64,000 nt of DNA from WHSW01 sp963769945 (GCA_963769945.1 CAVYOA010000004.1:62001-126000); one strand, 5' to 3'; counted from the first letter of the stretch, positions 52,742 through 62,672 are shown. The notes: generated from the letters alone by a model not told the origin. Numbers and translations are program-made.

Positions 52742-53140
52742 ATGGGTAGCTACGAACCCGAAGCCCAGCGCGGCGAGGGCTGGGTCCTCTTCGCCGGCAT
52801 CATGTTGATGTTCGCCGGTGTCCTGAACGCAATCTGGGGGATCGCGGCGATCGACGATTCCGCCTACTTCGTCGGCGACGACCGCTTCGTAATCTTCGAC
52901 GACCTCAACACTTGGGGTTGGTTCCTGCTGATCGTCGGGGTCATGCAGCTGATCGCGGCGGTTTCGGTCTGGAATCGCCACACCTACGGCCAGCTGGCCG
53001 GCATCACGTTCGCGGGCCTCAACGCGATGATCCTCCTGTTCACGGTGAACGTGTTCCCGTTCGCCGCGTTCATGCTGTTCATCGTCGACATCCTGGTGAT
53101 TTACGGGCTGGCCGTGTACGGAGGTCGCCAGCGTGTTTGA
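52742..53140 (+). CDS. DUF7144-type four-helix membrane protein (paralogue)
   Basis: A 132-residue paralogue of the protein at 50403. Shared features are FAGIMLMFAGVLNAIWGIAA, DDSAYFVGDDRFVIFDDLNT with WGWFLLIVGVMQLIAAVSVW, and RHTYGQLAGITFAGL. AAGGAG lies nine bases before the ATG. Its stop overlaps the GTG of the following SHOCT gene by eight bases (GTGTTTGA), so the two are translated together. Function unknown. Confidence 0.82.
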   Translation: MGSYEPEAQRGEGWVLFAGIMLMFAGVLNAIWGIAAIDDSAYFVGDDRFVIFDDLNTWGWFLLIVGVMQLIAAVSVWNRHTYGQLAGITFAGLNAMILLFTVNVFPFAAFMLFIVDILVIYGLAVYGGRQRV

Positions 53141-53528
53141 CGTAGTCGCCGCCGACTACCCGTTCATGGACGTCCTGTGGACGATGATCCTGTTCTTCGC
53201 CTGGGTGGCGTGGATCTGGATCGCGATCACGATCTTTGGCGACATCTTCCGTCGGAACGACATCGGCGGCTGGCATAAGGCGGCCTGGGTCGTCTTCGTG
53301 ATCCTCGTCCCGTTCTTGGGCGTGCTCGTGTACATGATCGCGCAGCACGACGGGATGCGTGAGCGCGCGCTCGCGCACGCGAAGGCACAGAGGGCTGCCT
53401 TCGACGACTACGTGCGCGAGACCGCCGGTGGCCCTGCGGGTGAGATCGCGAAGGCCAAGGAGCTGCTCGACGCCGGCACGATCACCCAAGCCGACTTCGA
53501 CGCGATCAAGGTGAAGGCAGTTGGCTGA
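53133..53528 (+). CDS. PLDc_N/SHOCT domain membrane protein
   Basis: A 131-residue protein with two transmembrane helices (LWTMILFFAWVAWIWIAITI and AAWVVFVILVPFLGVLVYMI) of the PLDc_N-like type followed by a short coiled helix and a C-terminal SHOCT motif (IAKAKELLDAGTITQADFDA). SHOCT modules occur at the termini of many membrane proteins and may mediate oligomerisation. It is coupled to the DUF7144 gene. Start GTG 53133. Confidence 0.82.
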   Translation: MFDVVAADYPFMDVLWTMILFFAWVAWIWIAITIFGDIFRRNDIGGWHKAAWVVFVILVPFLGVLVYMIAQHDGMRERALAHAKAQRAAFDDYVRETAGGPAGEIAKAKELLDAGTITQADFDAIKVKAVG

Positions 53529-53554
53529 TCGCATCGGGTGAGCGCCGCGTCAGA

Positions 53555-53880
53555 TTACGGGCGAGATCGCCGCGAAACGCCGCCGCCGAGAGTCGCTCGA
53601 GCGCCCCGGTAGCCGCTCGACCCGGGGTCGATGTGACCTCGGCGCGCGGAGAAGCGCTCGTCGAACTGCGTGGCCAACGCGCGTGAGCGCACGAGCACAT
53701 CTAGCTCGAAAAAGCGCTTGAGGCTCCACAGATCGAGGTTGCAGGTGCTGACGAGAACGTCCTCGCCGTCGCGCACGAACGCCTTCGCGTGCAGCATCGC
53801 CGGGTGCTCGATGATGCTCACGCCCGTATCGAGGAGCGCTTTGTGATGAAACCCCTGCGCGCCGGCCCGCCACGTACCTG
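53555..53880 (-). pseudogene. C-terminal fragment of a phospholipase D/cardiolipin synthase-like protein
   Basis: Only the second HKD half is present: LLDTGVSIIEHPAMLHAKAF with VRDGEDVLVSTCNLDLWSLK then RFFELDVLVRSR. The HxK and the Asp are intact, but the first HKD domain and the membrane helices are missing; immediately upstream is the divergent start of another gene. The original C-terminus also seems shifted (a different frame gives LERLSAAAFRGDLA). It is a remnant, probably truncated by rearrangement at its 5' end. Confidence 0.65.
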
Positions 53881-53967
53881 CGATCGAGCGGCTCCCCGCT
53901 ACGACCGTCGATGGTCGCGGGCCGACGTGGCCGTGCGGGGCGCCGCCCACACGGATATGGTGACCGG

Positions 53968-55312
53968 GTGAGCGGGGGAGATGCGAATGAGACGACCGGC
54001 CGCCGGGCGCTGCCGATCATCCTCATCGTCCTCGCGACGATCATCGGCGTGGTCTCGGTCTTCGCGCTGCTGGGCCAAGCGCCAGCTGCTCGAGACCGAG
54101 ACCTGGAGCACGACCAGCGAGGAGCTGATCCAGGACGCCGAGATCCAGTCCGCGCTCTCCACCTTCATCGTCACGGCCATCTTCGACAACGTCGATGTCG
54201 AGGCCGTGCTCGCCGAGCGCCTGCCGCCGCAGGTCGCCCCCCTCGCCGGTCCCGCTGCCGGGGCCCTTCGCGGTGCAGCCGACGACGTGACCCTGAAGGC
54301 GCTCGAGCAGCCAAAGGTGCAGGACCTCTGGGTGCAGGCCAACGCGGCGGCGCAGAGCAAGCTGATCGCCCTGATCGAGGACGAGGGCGAGTTCGTCGGC
54401 ACGGCCGAGGGCGTGGTCACGCTCGACGTCAGGTCGCTGCTCGAGTCGGTGACGGCGCAACTCGGGATCGGGTCGGGGCTGGTCGCCAAACTGCCACCGG
54501 AGGCGAGCTCGATCGAGGTCATGCGCTCGGATGAGCTCGAGGCAGCCCAGAAGGGCGTCAACCTCCTGCAGACCGTCGGCTACGTCCTGACCGCGCTGAC
54601 GCTGCTGCTCTGGGCCGCGGCGATCTTCCTCGCGGGCGATCGCCGCCGCACGACGCTGCGCAGCGTCGGCTTCTCCTTCATCGTCGTCGGCGCCGTCGTC
54701 CTCTTCGCCCGTGGCGCGGCCGGCAACCTTGTCGTCGGGTCGCTCAGCGAGGCGGCCTCCTCCGACGAAGCGGTCACCGCAGTCTTCGACATCGGCACCT
54801 CGCTGCTGCTCGAAACCGCGCAGTCGATCATCGCCTATGGGATCGTGATCGTGATCGCGGCATGGCTCGCCGGCCCAACCGGCTGGGCGACCTCGATCCG
54901 CCATGCGATCACCCCCCACCTGCGCCAGCCGAGCTACGCCTACGGCGGGCTCGCGGTGCTGCTGGCGTTGGTGTTCTGGTGGGACCCCGTGGTCGCCACG
55001 CACCGGCTGGTCCCGTCGCTGCTGTTGATCGCCTTCGCCGTGCTCGGGACCGAGATGCTGCGCCGCCAGGTGATCCGCGAGTTTCCCGACCGCGTCACGA
55101 CCGGCTCGCCGGCGGGCGCCGCCCAGGGGATCGCCGAGCGGATGCGCGAGGCTCGCGAGAGGCGCGTCGCGACCGCCGGCGGGCCCGCCGCGGCGGCGAG
55201 CGGCGATCAACGTCTCGGCGAGATCGAGCGGCTGGCCGGGCTGCGCGACTCGGGGGCGCTCACCGAGGAGGAGTTCGCGGCGGAGAAGGCACGAATCCTC
55301 GGAGCCGGGTAG
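53968..55312 (+). CDS. Multi-span membrane protein with C-terminal SHOCT domain (one frame break)
   Basis: A protein of about 447 residues. GTG 53968 starts MSGGDANETTGRRALPIILI, leading into the first transmembrane helix; the frame breaks near 54076 and resumes KRQLLETETWSTTSEELIQD. An extracytoplasmic domain (about 40-200, NVDVEAVLAERLPPQVAPLA) is followed by four transmembrane helices and a cytosolic tail ending in SHOCT (EIERLAGLRDSGALTEEEFA). The length is one base over a multiple of three. It resembles actinobacterial integral membrane proteins of unknown function. Confidence 0.75.
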
Positions 55313-55378
55313 AGCGCTCGTCCGTGCCGACCGCATTTTGATCAGGCCTGCCGCATCCGGATTCGCGCTCGAAGAGCC

Positions 55379-57010
55379 GTGAACGCGACAGCTGAGCGCG
55401 CGGCCAGCGCGACCGGGGTCATCCTGCTGACTCTCGCGGCGGGGCAGTTCATCATGGCCCTGGATACGACCGTGATGAACACCGCGATCGCGACGGTCGC
55501 CGACGATCTCGGGACCACCGTCACCGGGATCCAGACCGCGATCACGCTCTACACGCTGGTGATGGCCTCGCTGATGATCACCGGCGGGAAGATCGGCGAG
55601 ATCCTCGGTCGAAAGCGTGCCTTCGCGATCGGCTGCATCATCTATGCCTGCGGCTCGTTCACCACCTCGCTCGCCCCGAACCTGACCGTGCTGATGATCG
55701 GCTGGTCGTTTCTGGAAGGCGTCGGCGCGGTCCTGATCATGCCGGCGATCGTGGCTCTTGTAGCGTCGAACTTTGGGCGTCCAGAGCGCCCTCGTGCCTA
55801 CGGGCTCGTGGCTGCGGCCGGCGCCATCGCGGCGGCGCTGGGACCGCTTATCGGCGGCGCCTTCACGACCTATGCGTCATGGCGATGGGTGTTCGCGGGC
55901 GAGGTCATCGTCATCCTCTCGATCCTCCTCCTGACCCGGCGAATGAAGGACACGCCGCCGGAGTCCGGAGTCCGGCTCGACCTCGGCGGCACCGCCCTGT
56001 CGGCCGCCGGACTCGGATTGATCGTGCTGGGCATCCTGCGCTCGGGAACCTGGGGCTTTGTGCAGCCCAAGCCCGGAGCACCGGAGTGGCTCGGCCTCTC
56101 CCCGGTGATCTGGCTCGTCATCGGAGGCGGCATCTTGCTGGCCCTGTTCGTCGCCTGGGAGAACCGGCGGATCGACCGCGGCAAGGGCGCACTGATCGAC
56201 CCGGCGCTGCTGCGCAACATTCAGCTGCGCGGCGGAGTCATCGCGTTCCTCTTCATGTTCTTGGTCCTCGCGGGGCTCTTCTTCACGGTTCCCCTGTTCT
56301 TGTCGATCGCGCTCGGGCTGTCGGCGATCGACACAGGCGTGCGGCTGCTTCCTCTTTCACTTCCGTTGCTCCTCTTCGCAGCCGGCGTCCCCAAGCTTTT
56401 TCCGAATGCCTCACCGCGGCGGGTCATCCGCCTCGGGTTCACGTCCTTATTTGCAGGCCTTGTGCTCCTGGTCGCCTTGCTCGACATTGGCGCTGGACCG
56501 GAAATCGTGACCTGGCCGTTGCTGCTCGCCGGCGCCGGGCTCGGTGCGTTGGCCTCCCAGCTGGGGAGCGTGACCGTGTCGGCGGTTCCCGACGAGCAAA
56601 GCGGGGAGGTGGGTGGGCTCCAGAACACCGGCACCCAGCTGGGGTCATCCATCGGCACCGCGCTCGCGGGAGCCGTGCTGGTCTCGGTGCTGACCGCATC
56701 GTTCTTCACCGGGATCCAGAACAACCCGGACGTTCCGAGTAGCGTCGCTTCGTCGGCACAGACGGAGCTAGCAGGCGGCGTCCCGTTCATCTCCGACGAT
56801 GACCTTGAGGTTGCCCTGTCGGATGCAGACGTCCCCGCCGCGACGGCGGACGCGGTCTTGGAGACGAACACTGAGAGCCGAATCGACGGCCTACGCGCCG
56901 CGGCATCGGTCTTGGCGCTGCTCGCACTCGTTGCGCTGCTGTTCACTCGAGGCATTCCCACCGTACAGCCGGGTGCCCAGCCACGGCCGAGCCCGGCCAA
57001 CGACGGCTAG
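55379..57010 (+). CDS. DHA2 family MFS drug/proton antiporter (EmrB/QacA type)
   Basis: A 543-residue 14-helix antiporter exporting drugs or lipids in exchange for protons. Helix 1 contains MALDTTVMNTAIATVADDLG, the DHA2 signature with the buried Asp; GGKIGEILGRKRAF is motif A between helices 2 and 3; GLVAAAGAIAAALGPLIGGA is the antiporter motif C. Start GTG 55379. Substrate is not predictable. No linked regulator gene is present. Confidence 0.92.
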   Translation: MNATAERAASATGVILLTLAAGQFIMALDTTVMNTAIATVADDLGTTVTGIQTAITLYTLVMASLMITGGKIGEILGRKRAFAIGCIIYACGSFTTSLAPNLTVLMIGWSFLEGVGAVLIMPAIVALVASNFGRPERPRAYGLVAAAGAIAAALGPLIGGAFTTYASWRWVFAGEVIVILSILLLTRRMKDTPPESGVRLDLGGTALSAAGLGLIVLGILRSGTWGFVQPKPGAPEWLGLSPVIWLVIGGGILLALFVAWENRRIDRGKGALIDPALLRNIQLRGGVIAFLFMFLVLAGLFFTVPLFLSIALGLSAIDTGVRLLPLSLPLLLFAAGVPKLFPNASPRRVIRLGFTSLFAGLVLLVALLDIGAGPEIVTWPLLLAGAGLGALASQLGSVTVSAVPDEQSGEVGGLQNTGTQLGSSIGTALAGAVLVSVLTASFFTGIQNNPDVPSSVASSAQTELAGGVPFISDDDLEVALSDADVPAATADAVLETNTESRIDGLRAAASVLALLALVALLFTRGIPTVQPGAQPRPSPANDG

Positions 57011-57067
57011 GAGCCAGCCGGCCGAGTGCGCCCTCATTCGTGGACGCGAATCAGGGAGACTTCAGGC

Positions 57068-58513
57068 GTGAGCGACCACTCGGCTGCTTTAGAGGAGTAC
57101 CGCGGATTGCGCGAGGAGCTCGAGACCTCGATTCGTCCGCTTGCGACATCCGTCGACGGTCGACGGTTCGAGTACCAGTCCTCGCTGCACGAGCTCGAGC
57201 TCGAGGCCGGTGGTTACGTAGCGATCGCCGCTCGCGGCGAGATTCGGCTCGGCCAGGTGCTGTCGCTTCGCATGGAGCACCACGAAGCGAGCACCGTCGA
57301 CCGGCCGGGCACCGTCCTGATCCGGGTGGCGCGCGGAGATGGGGCCGTGCTCGACGGCGATGGCCGGCCGTTTCATGACGCGCTCGTGCGACCGGCGACG
57401 GCCGAGGAAGTTTCTGACTGGCTTGCCCGAACCCGGCCCGACCGGGCCCAACTCGAGGTTGGCGAGCTGGCGCTCGCGCCCGGGGTGCCGTTCGCACTCG
57501 ATGCCGCGGGCTTCGGCCGGCACACGTTCCTGTGCGGCCAGTCGGGTTCGGGCAAGACCTATTCCCTCGGCGTCCTGCTGGAGCAGCTGTTGATGAAGAC
57601 CAGCTTGCGCGTCGTCGTGCTCGATCCGAATTCGGACTATGTGCGCCTGGGGCAGGCGAGCACGAAGGTGGGCAGCGATGCCGTGGAGCGCTACCGGGCG
57701 GCGGCAGGGTCGATCGCGGTGCGAAGCGGAACGAGCGGCGACGCGCGAATCCGCGTCCGCATGCGCGACCTCAGCCCCGAGCACCAGGCGGCGCTTCTGC
57801 GCCTCGACCCGATCGCCGACCGCAGCGAGTATGCGGAGTTGCTGGCCCTCGTCGAGGACGAGAACATCGCCAGCCTGGAGGATCTGGCGCGCTCCCCGGC
57901 TGAGGCGCTCAAACTCCGCGCTCACAACCTCGGCGTTGACCGTTGGGGCATCTGGCCGGGACCGGAGGGGGAGTCGTTGCCCGAGGAGCTCGAGAGCGCC
58001 GAGTCACCGCGCTGCGTCGTCGTCGATCTCGGGTCGCTGCCGACTCGCGAGGAGAAGGCGGTCGCGGCGGGAGCGGTGCTCGAGCGTCTGTGGAGGCGTC
58101 GCGAGCGTCGCGAGCCCGTCGCGATCGTGATCGACGAGGCTCACAACGTCTGCCCGGCCGAGCCGGATGACGAGCTCACCGCGCTCGCCACGGCCGACGC
58201 GATCCGCATCGCCGGCGAGGGCCGCAAGTTCGGCCTCTACCTGATCGTGGTGACGCAGCGGCCGCAGAAGGTGCACGAGAACGTGCTCTCGCAATGCGAC
58301 AACCTCGTCCTGATGAGAATGAACTCGCTCGCCGACCTCGGTCATGTCGGGGAGGTGTTCTCCTTCGTTCCCGGCGGGCTGATCGATCGTGCGACCACGT
58401 TTGCGCAGGGCGAGGCCCTCGTCGCCGGCAAGGTCGCTTCGCATCCAGCCCTGATTCGGTTCGGTTCGCGCATCAGCCAAGAGGGCGGGGCCGATGTGGC
58501 GGGCTGGGCGTAA
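57068..58513 (+). CDS. HerA/VirB4-like ATPase (DUF87)
   Basis: A 481-residue FtsK-HerA superfamily ATPase. A beta-barrel-like N-terminal domain (about 30-140, including ELEAGGYVAIAARGEIRLGQ) precedes the RecA core: Walker A TFLCGQSGSGKTYSLGV, VVVLDPNSDYVRLG, Walker B VAIVIDEAHNVCPAEP, the sensor-like LIVVTQRPQKVHENVLSQCD and the arginine region NLVLMRMNSLADLG. HerA forms hexamers that pump DNA, usually with the nuclease NurA, which is not present here. GTG 57068 is the start. It may act in DNA repair or in a defence/segregation role. Confidence 0.85.
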   Translation: MSDHSAALEEYRGLREELETSIRPLATSVDGRRFEYQSSLHELELEAGGYVAIAARGEIRLGQVLSLRMEHHEASTVDRPGTVLIRVARGDGAVLDGDGRPFHDALVRPATAEEVSDWLARTRPDRAQLEVGELALAPGVPFALDAAGFGRHTFLCGQSGSGKTYSLGVLLEQLLMKTSLRVVVLDPNSDYVRLGQASTKVGSDAVERYRAAAGSIAVRSGTSGDARIRVRMRDLSPEHQAALLRLDPIADRSEYAELLALVEDENIASLEDLARSPAEALKLRAHNLGVDRWGIWPGPEGESLPEELESAESPRCVVVDLGSLPTREEKAVAAGAVLERLWRRRERREPVAIVIDEAHNVCPAEPDDELTALATADAIRIAGEGRKFGLYLIVVTQRPQKVHENVLSQCDNLVLMRMNSLADLGHVGEVFSFVPGGLIDRATTFAQGEALVAGKVASHPALIRFGSRISQEGGADVAGWA

Positions 58514-58520
58514 GTAGGAC

Positions 58521-60575
58521 ATGCCCACCGAGCTCAACGAGTCATACGGCGCGCCGGTCGAGTGGCAGCCGACGAAGCCGCGGCTGCGCCCGCTGCGCTT
58601 GCTCGTTTCGTGGGCGCTCTCGGCGGTTGCCGTGTACGTCGCCGTCCGATCTCGTATCCGGATTCGAGATCGATCAGACCGGCGGCGCCTTCCTCGTCGC
58701 TGCAGTTATCGCGATCGTCAACGCGATCCTTCCTCCGGTGGTCGCTGCGTTGCGCCTGCCGTTCACGCTCGTCCTCGGCTTCCTGCTCGTTCTCCTGGTC
58801 GACGCCGTTGCGCTCGTGCTGGCCGACGATGTGCTGACCGGGATCGTCGCCGTCGCCTCCTTCGGCGACGCGCTGCTTGCCTCGCTCGTGATCGCCGCGG
58901 TCTCGATCGTGGTCCAGGTGTTGACGGGCACCAACGACGAGGACGAGTACACGCTGCGCGTGGTGCAGCGAATCGCTCGCCGGCAGGGCGAGACGACCCG
59001 CACCGATGCCCCGGGAATCATCTTCCTCGAGATCGACGGCCTGGCGTTGCCGATACTGCGCAACGCGATGCGCGACGGCAGCGCCCCCAACCTCGCTCGC
59101 TGGATCGGCGAGGACGGTTACCGCCTTGCCGAGTGGGAGACCGACCTCTCATCGCAAACCGGCGCCAGCCAAGCGGGCATCCTGCTCGGCTCGAACGACG
59201 GCATCCCCGCCTTCCGCTGGGTCGAGAAGGAAACGCAGACGGTGATGAGCTGCTCGGCGCCGGCCGACTGCGTCGAGATCGAACGCCGGCTCGCGACCGG
59301 GGCCGGCCTGCTCGCCGGCGGCGGCACCAGCCGCGGCAACTTGCTCTCCGGTGAAGCGGACGAGGTGATCCTGACCGTGAGCAGGATCGACGCCGAGAAA
59401 AAGGCCAACCCCGGCTACCGGGGCTTCCTCGCCAACGGGTTCAACGTCAACCGCGCCCTCGTCCTGTTCGCCTGGGAGGTGCTGTTGGAATGGACCGCTG
59501 CGATCCGCGCGATCCGGCGCGACGTCAGGCCACGAGGCCACCGCGGCGGCGTCTATCCGTTCGTGCGCGGGGCGATGTGCGTGATCGTCCGCGACCTGAT
59601 CGTCTTCGGCGTGCTCACCGACATGATGCGCGGTCGGCCCGCTGTCTATGCGACTTTCTCGAGCTACGACGAGGTCGCACACCACTCCGGCCTGCAGCGC
59701 GCCGACACGCTGGAGGCTCTGCGCAAGCTCGACCAGCAGTTCGGTCGCATCGGCCGGGCCCGCCGCTACGCGCCACGTCCCTACGAGATCGTCGTCCTCT
59801 CCGACCACGGCCAGACTCAGGGAGCGACGTTCAAGCAGCGAAACGGTTACGGGCTCGACGAGCTCGTCGAGCGCTCCCTGTCGAGCGGCAACGTCGCTGA
59901 GATCGCAGGAGGCGACGAGCAGTCGGCGATGGTCGGACACGCGCTCGGCGAGGCGACGGGCGAGCCGAGAAGAAGCGGCCGAAGAACGATGTCTCCGATC
60001 GGGAGGTCGTGGTCCTCGGCTCGGGCAACCTCGGGCTGATCTATCTGATGGAAGAGCGGCGGCGGCTGACGCTGGAGGAGATCGACGAGCGTCACCCAGA
60101 GCTGATCGGCGCGCTGCGCGAGCACCCGCACATCGGCTGGCTGCTGGTGCGCTCGTCCGCACGCGGTCCGCTCGTGCTCGGCCGCCACGGCGAGCGGCGT
60201 CTCGCCGACGGCGCGATCGATGGCGACGACCCGCTGGCGGCGTTCTCGCCGACCGCGGCGCAGCACCTGCTTCGCACCGACGGCTTCGAGCACGTCGCCG
60301 ACATCATGGTCGGCAGCTTCTACGACCCGGAGCTCGACGAGGGCTGCGCCTTCGAGGAGCTGATCTCCTTTCACGGCGGGCTCGGCGGCCCGCAGACCCG
60401 GCCGTTCATCCTGCATCCCGATCGGCTCGAGATGCCATCCGAGCCACTGCGCGGGGCGGCAGCCGTGCACGCCGTTCTGGCACAGTGGCGACAGGAACTC
60501 AACGGGGCGCAGCCACGCGATCACCTCGATCGGACGATGGCTCTGTCTGCCAGCGGACATAAGGTGGAGCGATGA
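58521..60575 (+). CDS. Phage-holin-like membrane domain fused to alkaline-phosphatase-superfamily domain (two frame breaks)
   Basis: A protein of about 684 residues. The N-terminal four-helix holin-like (phage_holin_4_2) domain has GGAFLVAAVIAIVNAILPPV and LPFTLVLGFLLVLLVDAVAL. The alkaline phosphatase-type domain begins GIIFLEIDGLALPILRNAMR (metal Asp), then DLSSQTGASQAGILLGSNDG, VYATFSSYDEVAHHSGL, and EIVVLSDHGQTQGATFKQRN (metal Asp-His). The frame breaks near 58650 and near 59965; the last part contains VVVLGSGNLGLIYL and DIMVGSFYDP. It may release or modify phosphoryl groups on an envelope polymer. The stop overlaps the next ATG (ATGA). Confidence 0.8.
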
Positions 60576-61759
60576 TCCGCGGGCGCCTGCGACGTCGCGG
60601 CCAGCGCGAGCCTGTTGCTCCTGGCCCGGACGAGGAGTACATCGAGATCGATCCAGCGCAGCTCAGCGGCATCTTCAGCGTGCCGCAATGGCTTCGCGAT
60701 GTCGGCCTCATGGCCTGGCTGCTCGTCGGCGTCGGCCTCTTGATCGGCGGCATGATCTGGCTCCTGGGGCTGACGCAGGTGATCGTCGCGCCGGTGATCG
60801 CCGCGTCGGTGATCGCCGCCGTTGCCTCGCCGCTGGTTGGGAAGCTGAACGCACACCGGGTGCCGCGCGCGTTGGGCGCGGCTCTGATCTTGCTCTCGAT
60901 CGTGGCCATCGGCGTCGGCGTGACGGTCGTGATCATCACCGGGATCACCGGGCTCAGCAGCGACATCGGCTCGCAACTCGACAGCGCCAAGAACACGATC
61001 GCGGGCTGGCTCCAGGATCTCGGTCTCGACGCGAGCAAGGCCGAAGAGGCCAAGTCGACGGCAAGTCAGGGAGTCAGCGACAGTGCGGGCGCGCTTCTCA
61101 ACGGGCTCACAAGCGGCCTCTCGAAACTCTCCTCGCTCGCCTTCTTCTTGGCGATGACCACGCTCAGCCTCTTCTTCCTGCTTCTGGACGGTCCGAAGAT
61201 CCGCGTCTGGGCCGAAGGTCATCTCGGTGTGCCGACTCCGGTCGCTCGAACCATCAGCCAGCGCGTACTGCAGTCGCTTCGCGGCTATTTCCTCGGCGTC
61301 ACGCTTGTCGCTGCATTCAACGCGGCCGTTGTAGCGGTCGGATGCCTGGTGATCGGCGTGCCGTTGATCGGCACGATTGCGGCTGTCACCTTCGTCGGCG
61401 GCTATATCCCCTACCTCGGTGCCTGGAGCGCCGCCGGCTTCGCCGTCCTGGTCGCGCTCGGCAGCGAAGGGGCGGATGCTGCCGGCCAGATGGTCGTCGT
61501 CCAGTTGCTTGCCAACAGCGTGCTCCAGCAGCTCGTGCAGCCTTTCGCGATGGGGGCGGCGCTGGGCATCCACCCTCTGGCGGTCCTGATCGTAACCATC
61601 GCCGGTGGCGCTCTCTTCGGAGCGGTGGGCTTGATCTTGTCGGCGCCGTTGGTGTCGGCGATCAAGCGGATCTCCGAAGACCTCGCCCGCGCCAGAACCG
61701 AGGCCGAGGCCAAGGCCGAGTTGGAGACGGGCGCTGAAACGGCCGCGGCGCCGACGTAG
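60572..61759 (+). CDS. AI-2E family transporter (PerM/TqsA/YdiK type)
   Basis: A 395-residue polytopic protein with about eight helices. Family hallmarks are LAFFLAMTTLSLFFLLLDGP, the helix pair FLGVTLVAAFNAAVVAVGCL, and VTFVGGYIPYLGAWSAAGFA, followed by NSVLQQLVQPFAMGAALGIH. Members export diverse small molecules including autoinducer-2 or act in sodium/proton exchange. The ATG overlaps the upstream stop (ATGA), so it is expressed with the holin/phosphatase protein. An Ala/Glu-rich cytosolic tail ends the protein. Confidence 0.92.
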   Translation: MIRGRLRRRGQREPVAPGPDEEYIEIDPAQLSGIFSVPQWLRDVGLMAWLLVGVGLLIGGMIWLLGLTQVIVAPVIAASVIAAVASPLVGKLNAHRVPRALGAALILLSIVAIGVGVTVVIITGITGLSSDIGSQLDSAKNTIAGWLQDLGLDASKAEEAKSTASQGVSDSAGALLNGLTSGLSKLSSLAFFLAMTTLSLFFLLLDGPKIRVWAEGHLGVPTPVARTISQRVLQSLRGYFLGVTLVAAFNAAVVAVGCLVIGVPLIGTIAAVTFVGGYIPYLGAWSAAGFAVLVALGSEGADAAGQMVVVQLLANSVLQQLVQPFAMGAALGIHPLAVLIVTIAGGALFGAVGLILSAPLVSAIKRISEDLARARTEAEAKAELETGAETAAAPT

Positions 61760-61912
61760 GCAGCCGCGCCCGAATGCCGGCTTTCAACTTGCGGGTCGCT
61801 ATGGCCCGCCGATCAGCTACGGGCTATCCCGGCGCTATGCCAGATCTCGGACGCGGCGCAACGGATAGGATCGGGTCGACTCGGTAGATCAAACAATCGA
61901 AAGCAGGGAAGC

Positions 61913-62344
61913 ATGAGCGATATCGGGCCCGTCGAGTACATGGTTGTCGCCTTCCCGGGCAACAAATTTCGCGGCGAGATCGCGCCGGCGCTCCAGCAGC
62001 TGGTCGACTCCGAGACGATTCGGATTATCGACCTCGCGTTCGTAACCAAGGACGCCGACGGTGAGATTGCCGCGCTCGAGGTCTCCGATCTCGACCCCGA
62101 CGTCCAGGCTGCGCTCGAGCGCATGGGTGGCCAGGCGAGCGGCCTCTTCAACGACGACGATCTGAAGGCTGCCGCGGAGGAGCTCGAGCCAAACTCGTCC
62201 GCCGCGCTGCTGGTCTGGGAAGACCTATGGGCGACACGCCTCGCAGACGCGATCCGCGACGCCGACGGCGTCCTGCTCGATCTCGAGCGGATTCCTCACG
62301 AGGTCGTCGTCGCAGCCCGCGAGTGGGCCGCGGCAAATGTCTGA
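61913..62344 (+). CDS. DUF6325/DUF1269-like cytosolic protein
   Basis: A 143-residue acidic protein starting MSDIGPVEYMVVAFPGNKFR and containing TIRIIDLAFVTKDADGEIAA, then an acidic helical middle and AALLVWEDLWATRLADAIRD near the end. This is the DUF6325 family of actinobacteria, predicted to form a ferredoxin-like fold and almost always followed by a SHOCT protein, as here. An AGGGAAG Shine-Dalgarno precedes the ATG. Function unknown. Confidence 0.83.
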   Translation: MSDIGPVEYMVVAFPGNKFRGEIAPALQQLVDSETIRIIDLAFVTKDADGEIAALEVSDLDPDVQAALERMGGQASGLFNDDDLKAAAEELEPNSSAALLVWEDLWATRLADAIRDADGVLLDLERIPHEVVVAAREWAAANV

Positions 62345-62373
62345 GCACAACAACTAGATCAGGAGAGATTTGC

Positions 62374-62649
62374 ATGCCTTTGATGAGAAGAGGACCAGGA
62401 TTGATCGGCACCGCAGCGCGGGTGGGCGTAGCCGCTGGCGTCGCCGGCCGCGTGCAGCACCGCCAGCAGCGGAGATGGGCCGAGCAGGAACAGCAGGCAT
62501 ACGCAGAACAGCAGCCCGTCGAGGCTCCTCCGCCTGCGGCCGCGCCGGACTATGCGGCCGAGCTCTCGAAGCTGGCGCAACTGCGAGACCAGGGCGTGAT
62601 CACCGCTGAGGACTTCGATGCCAAGAAGAAGCAGTTGCTTGGGATCTGA
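62374..62649 (+). CDS. SHOCT domain protein
   Basis: A 91-residue protein with an N-terminal Gly/Ala segment (GLIGTAARVGVAAGVAGRVQ), a Gln/Glu-rich coil (QHRQQRRWAEQEQQAYAEQQ), a Pro/Ala linker, and a C-terminal SHOCT motif LSKLAQLRDQGVITAEDFDA. The start ATG 62374 follows AGGAGA. It is the usual partner of the upstream DUF6325 protein and may drive its oligomerisation or membrane contact. Confidence 0.85.
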   Translation: MPLMRRGPGLIGTAARVGVAAGVAGRVQHRQQRRWAEQEQQAYAEQQPVEAPPPAAAPDYAAELSKLAQLRDQGVITAEDFDAKKKQLLGI

Positions 62650-62672
62650 GTGATCCACGCGATCCGGCCTCA

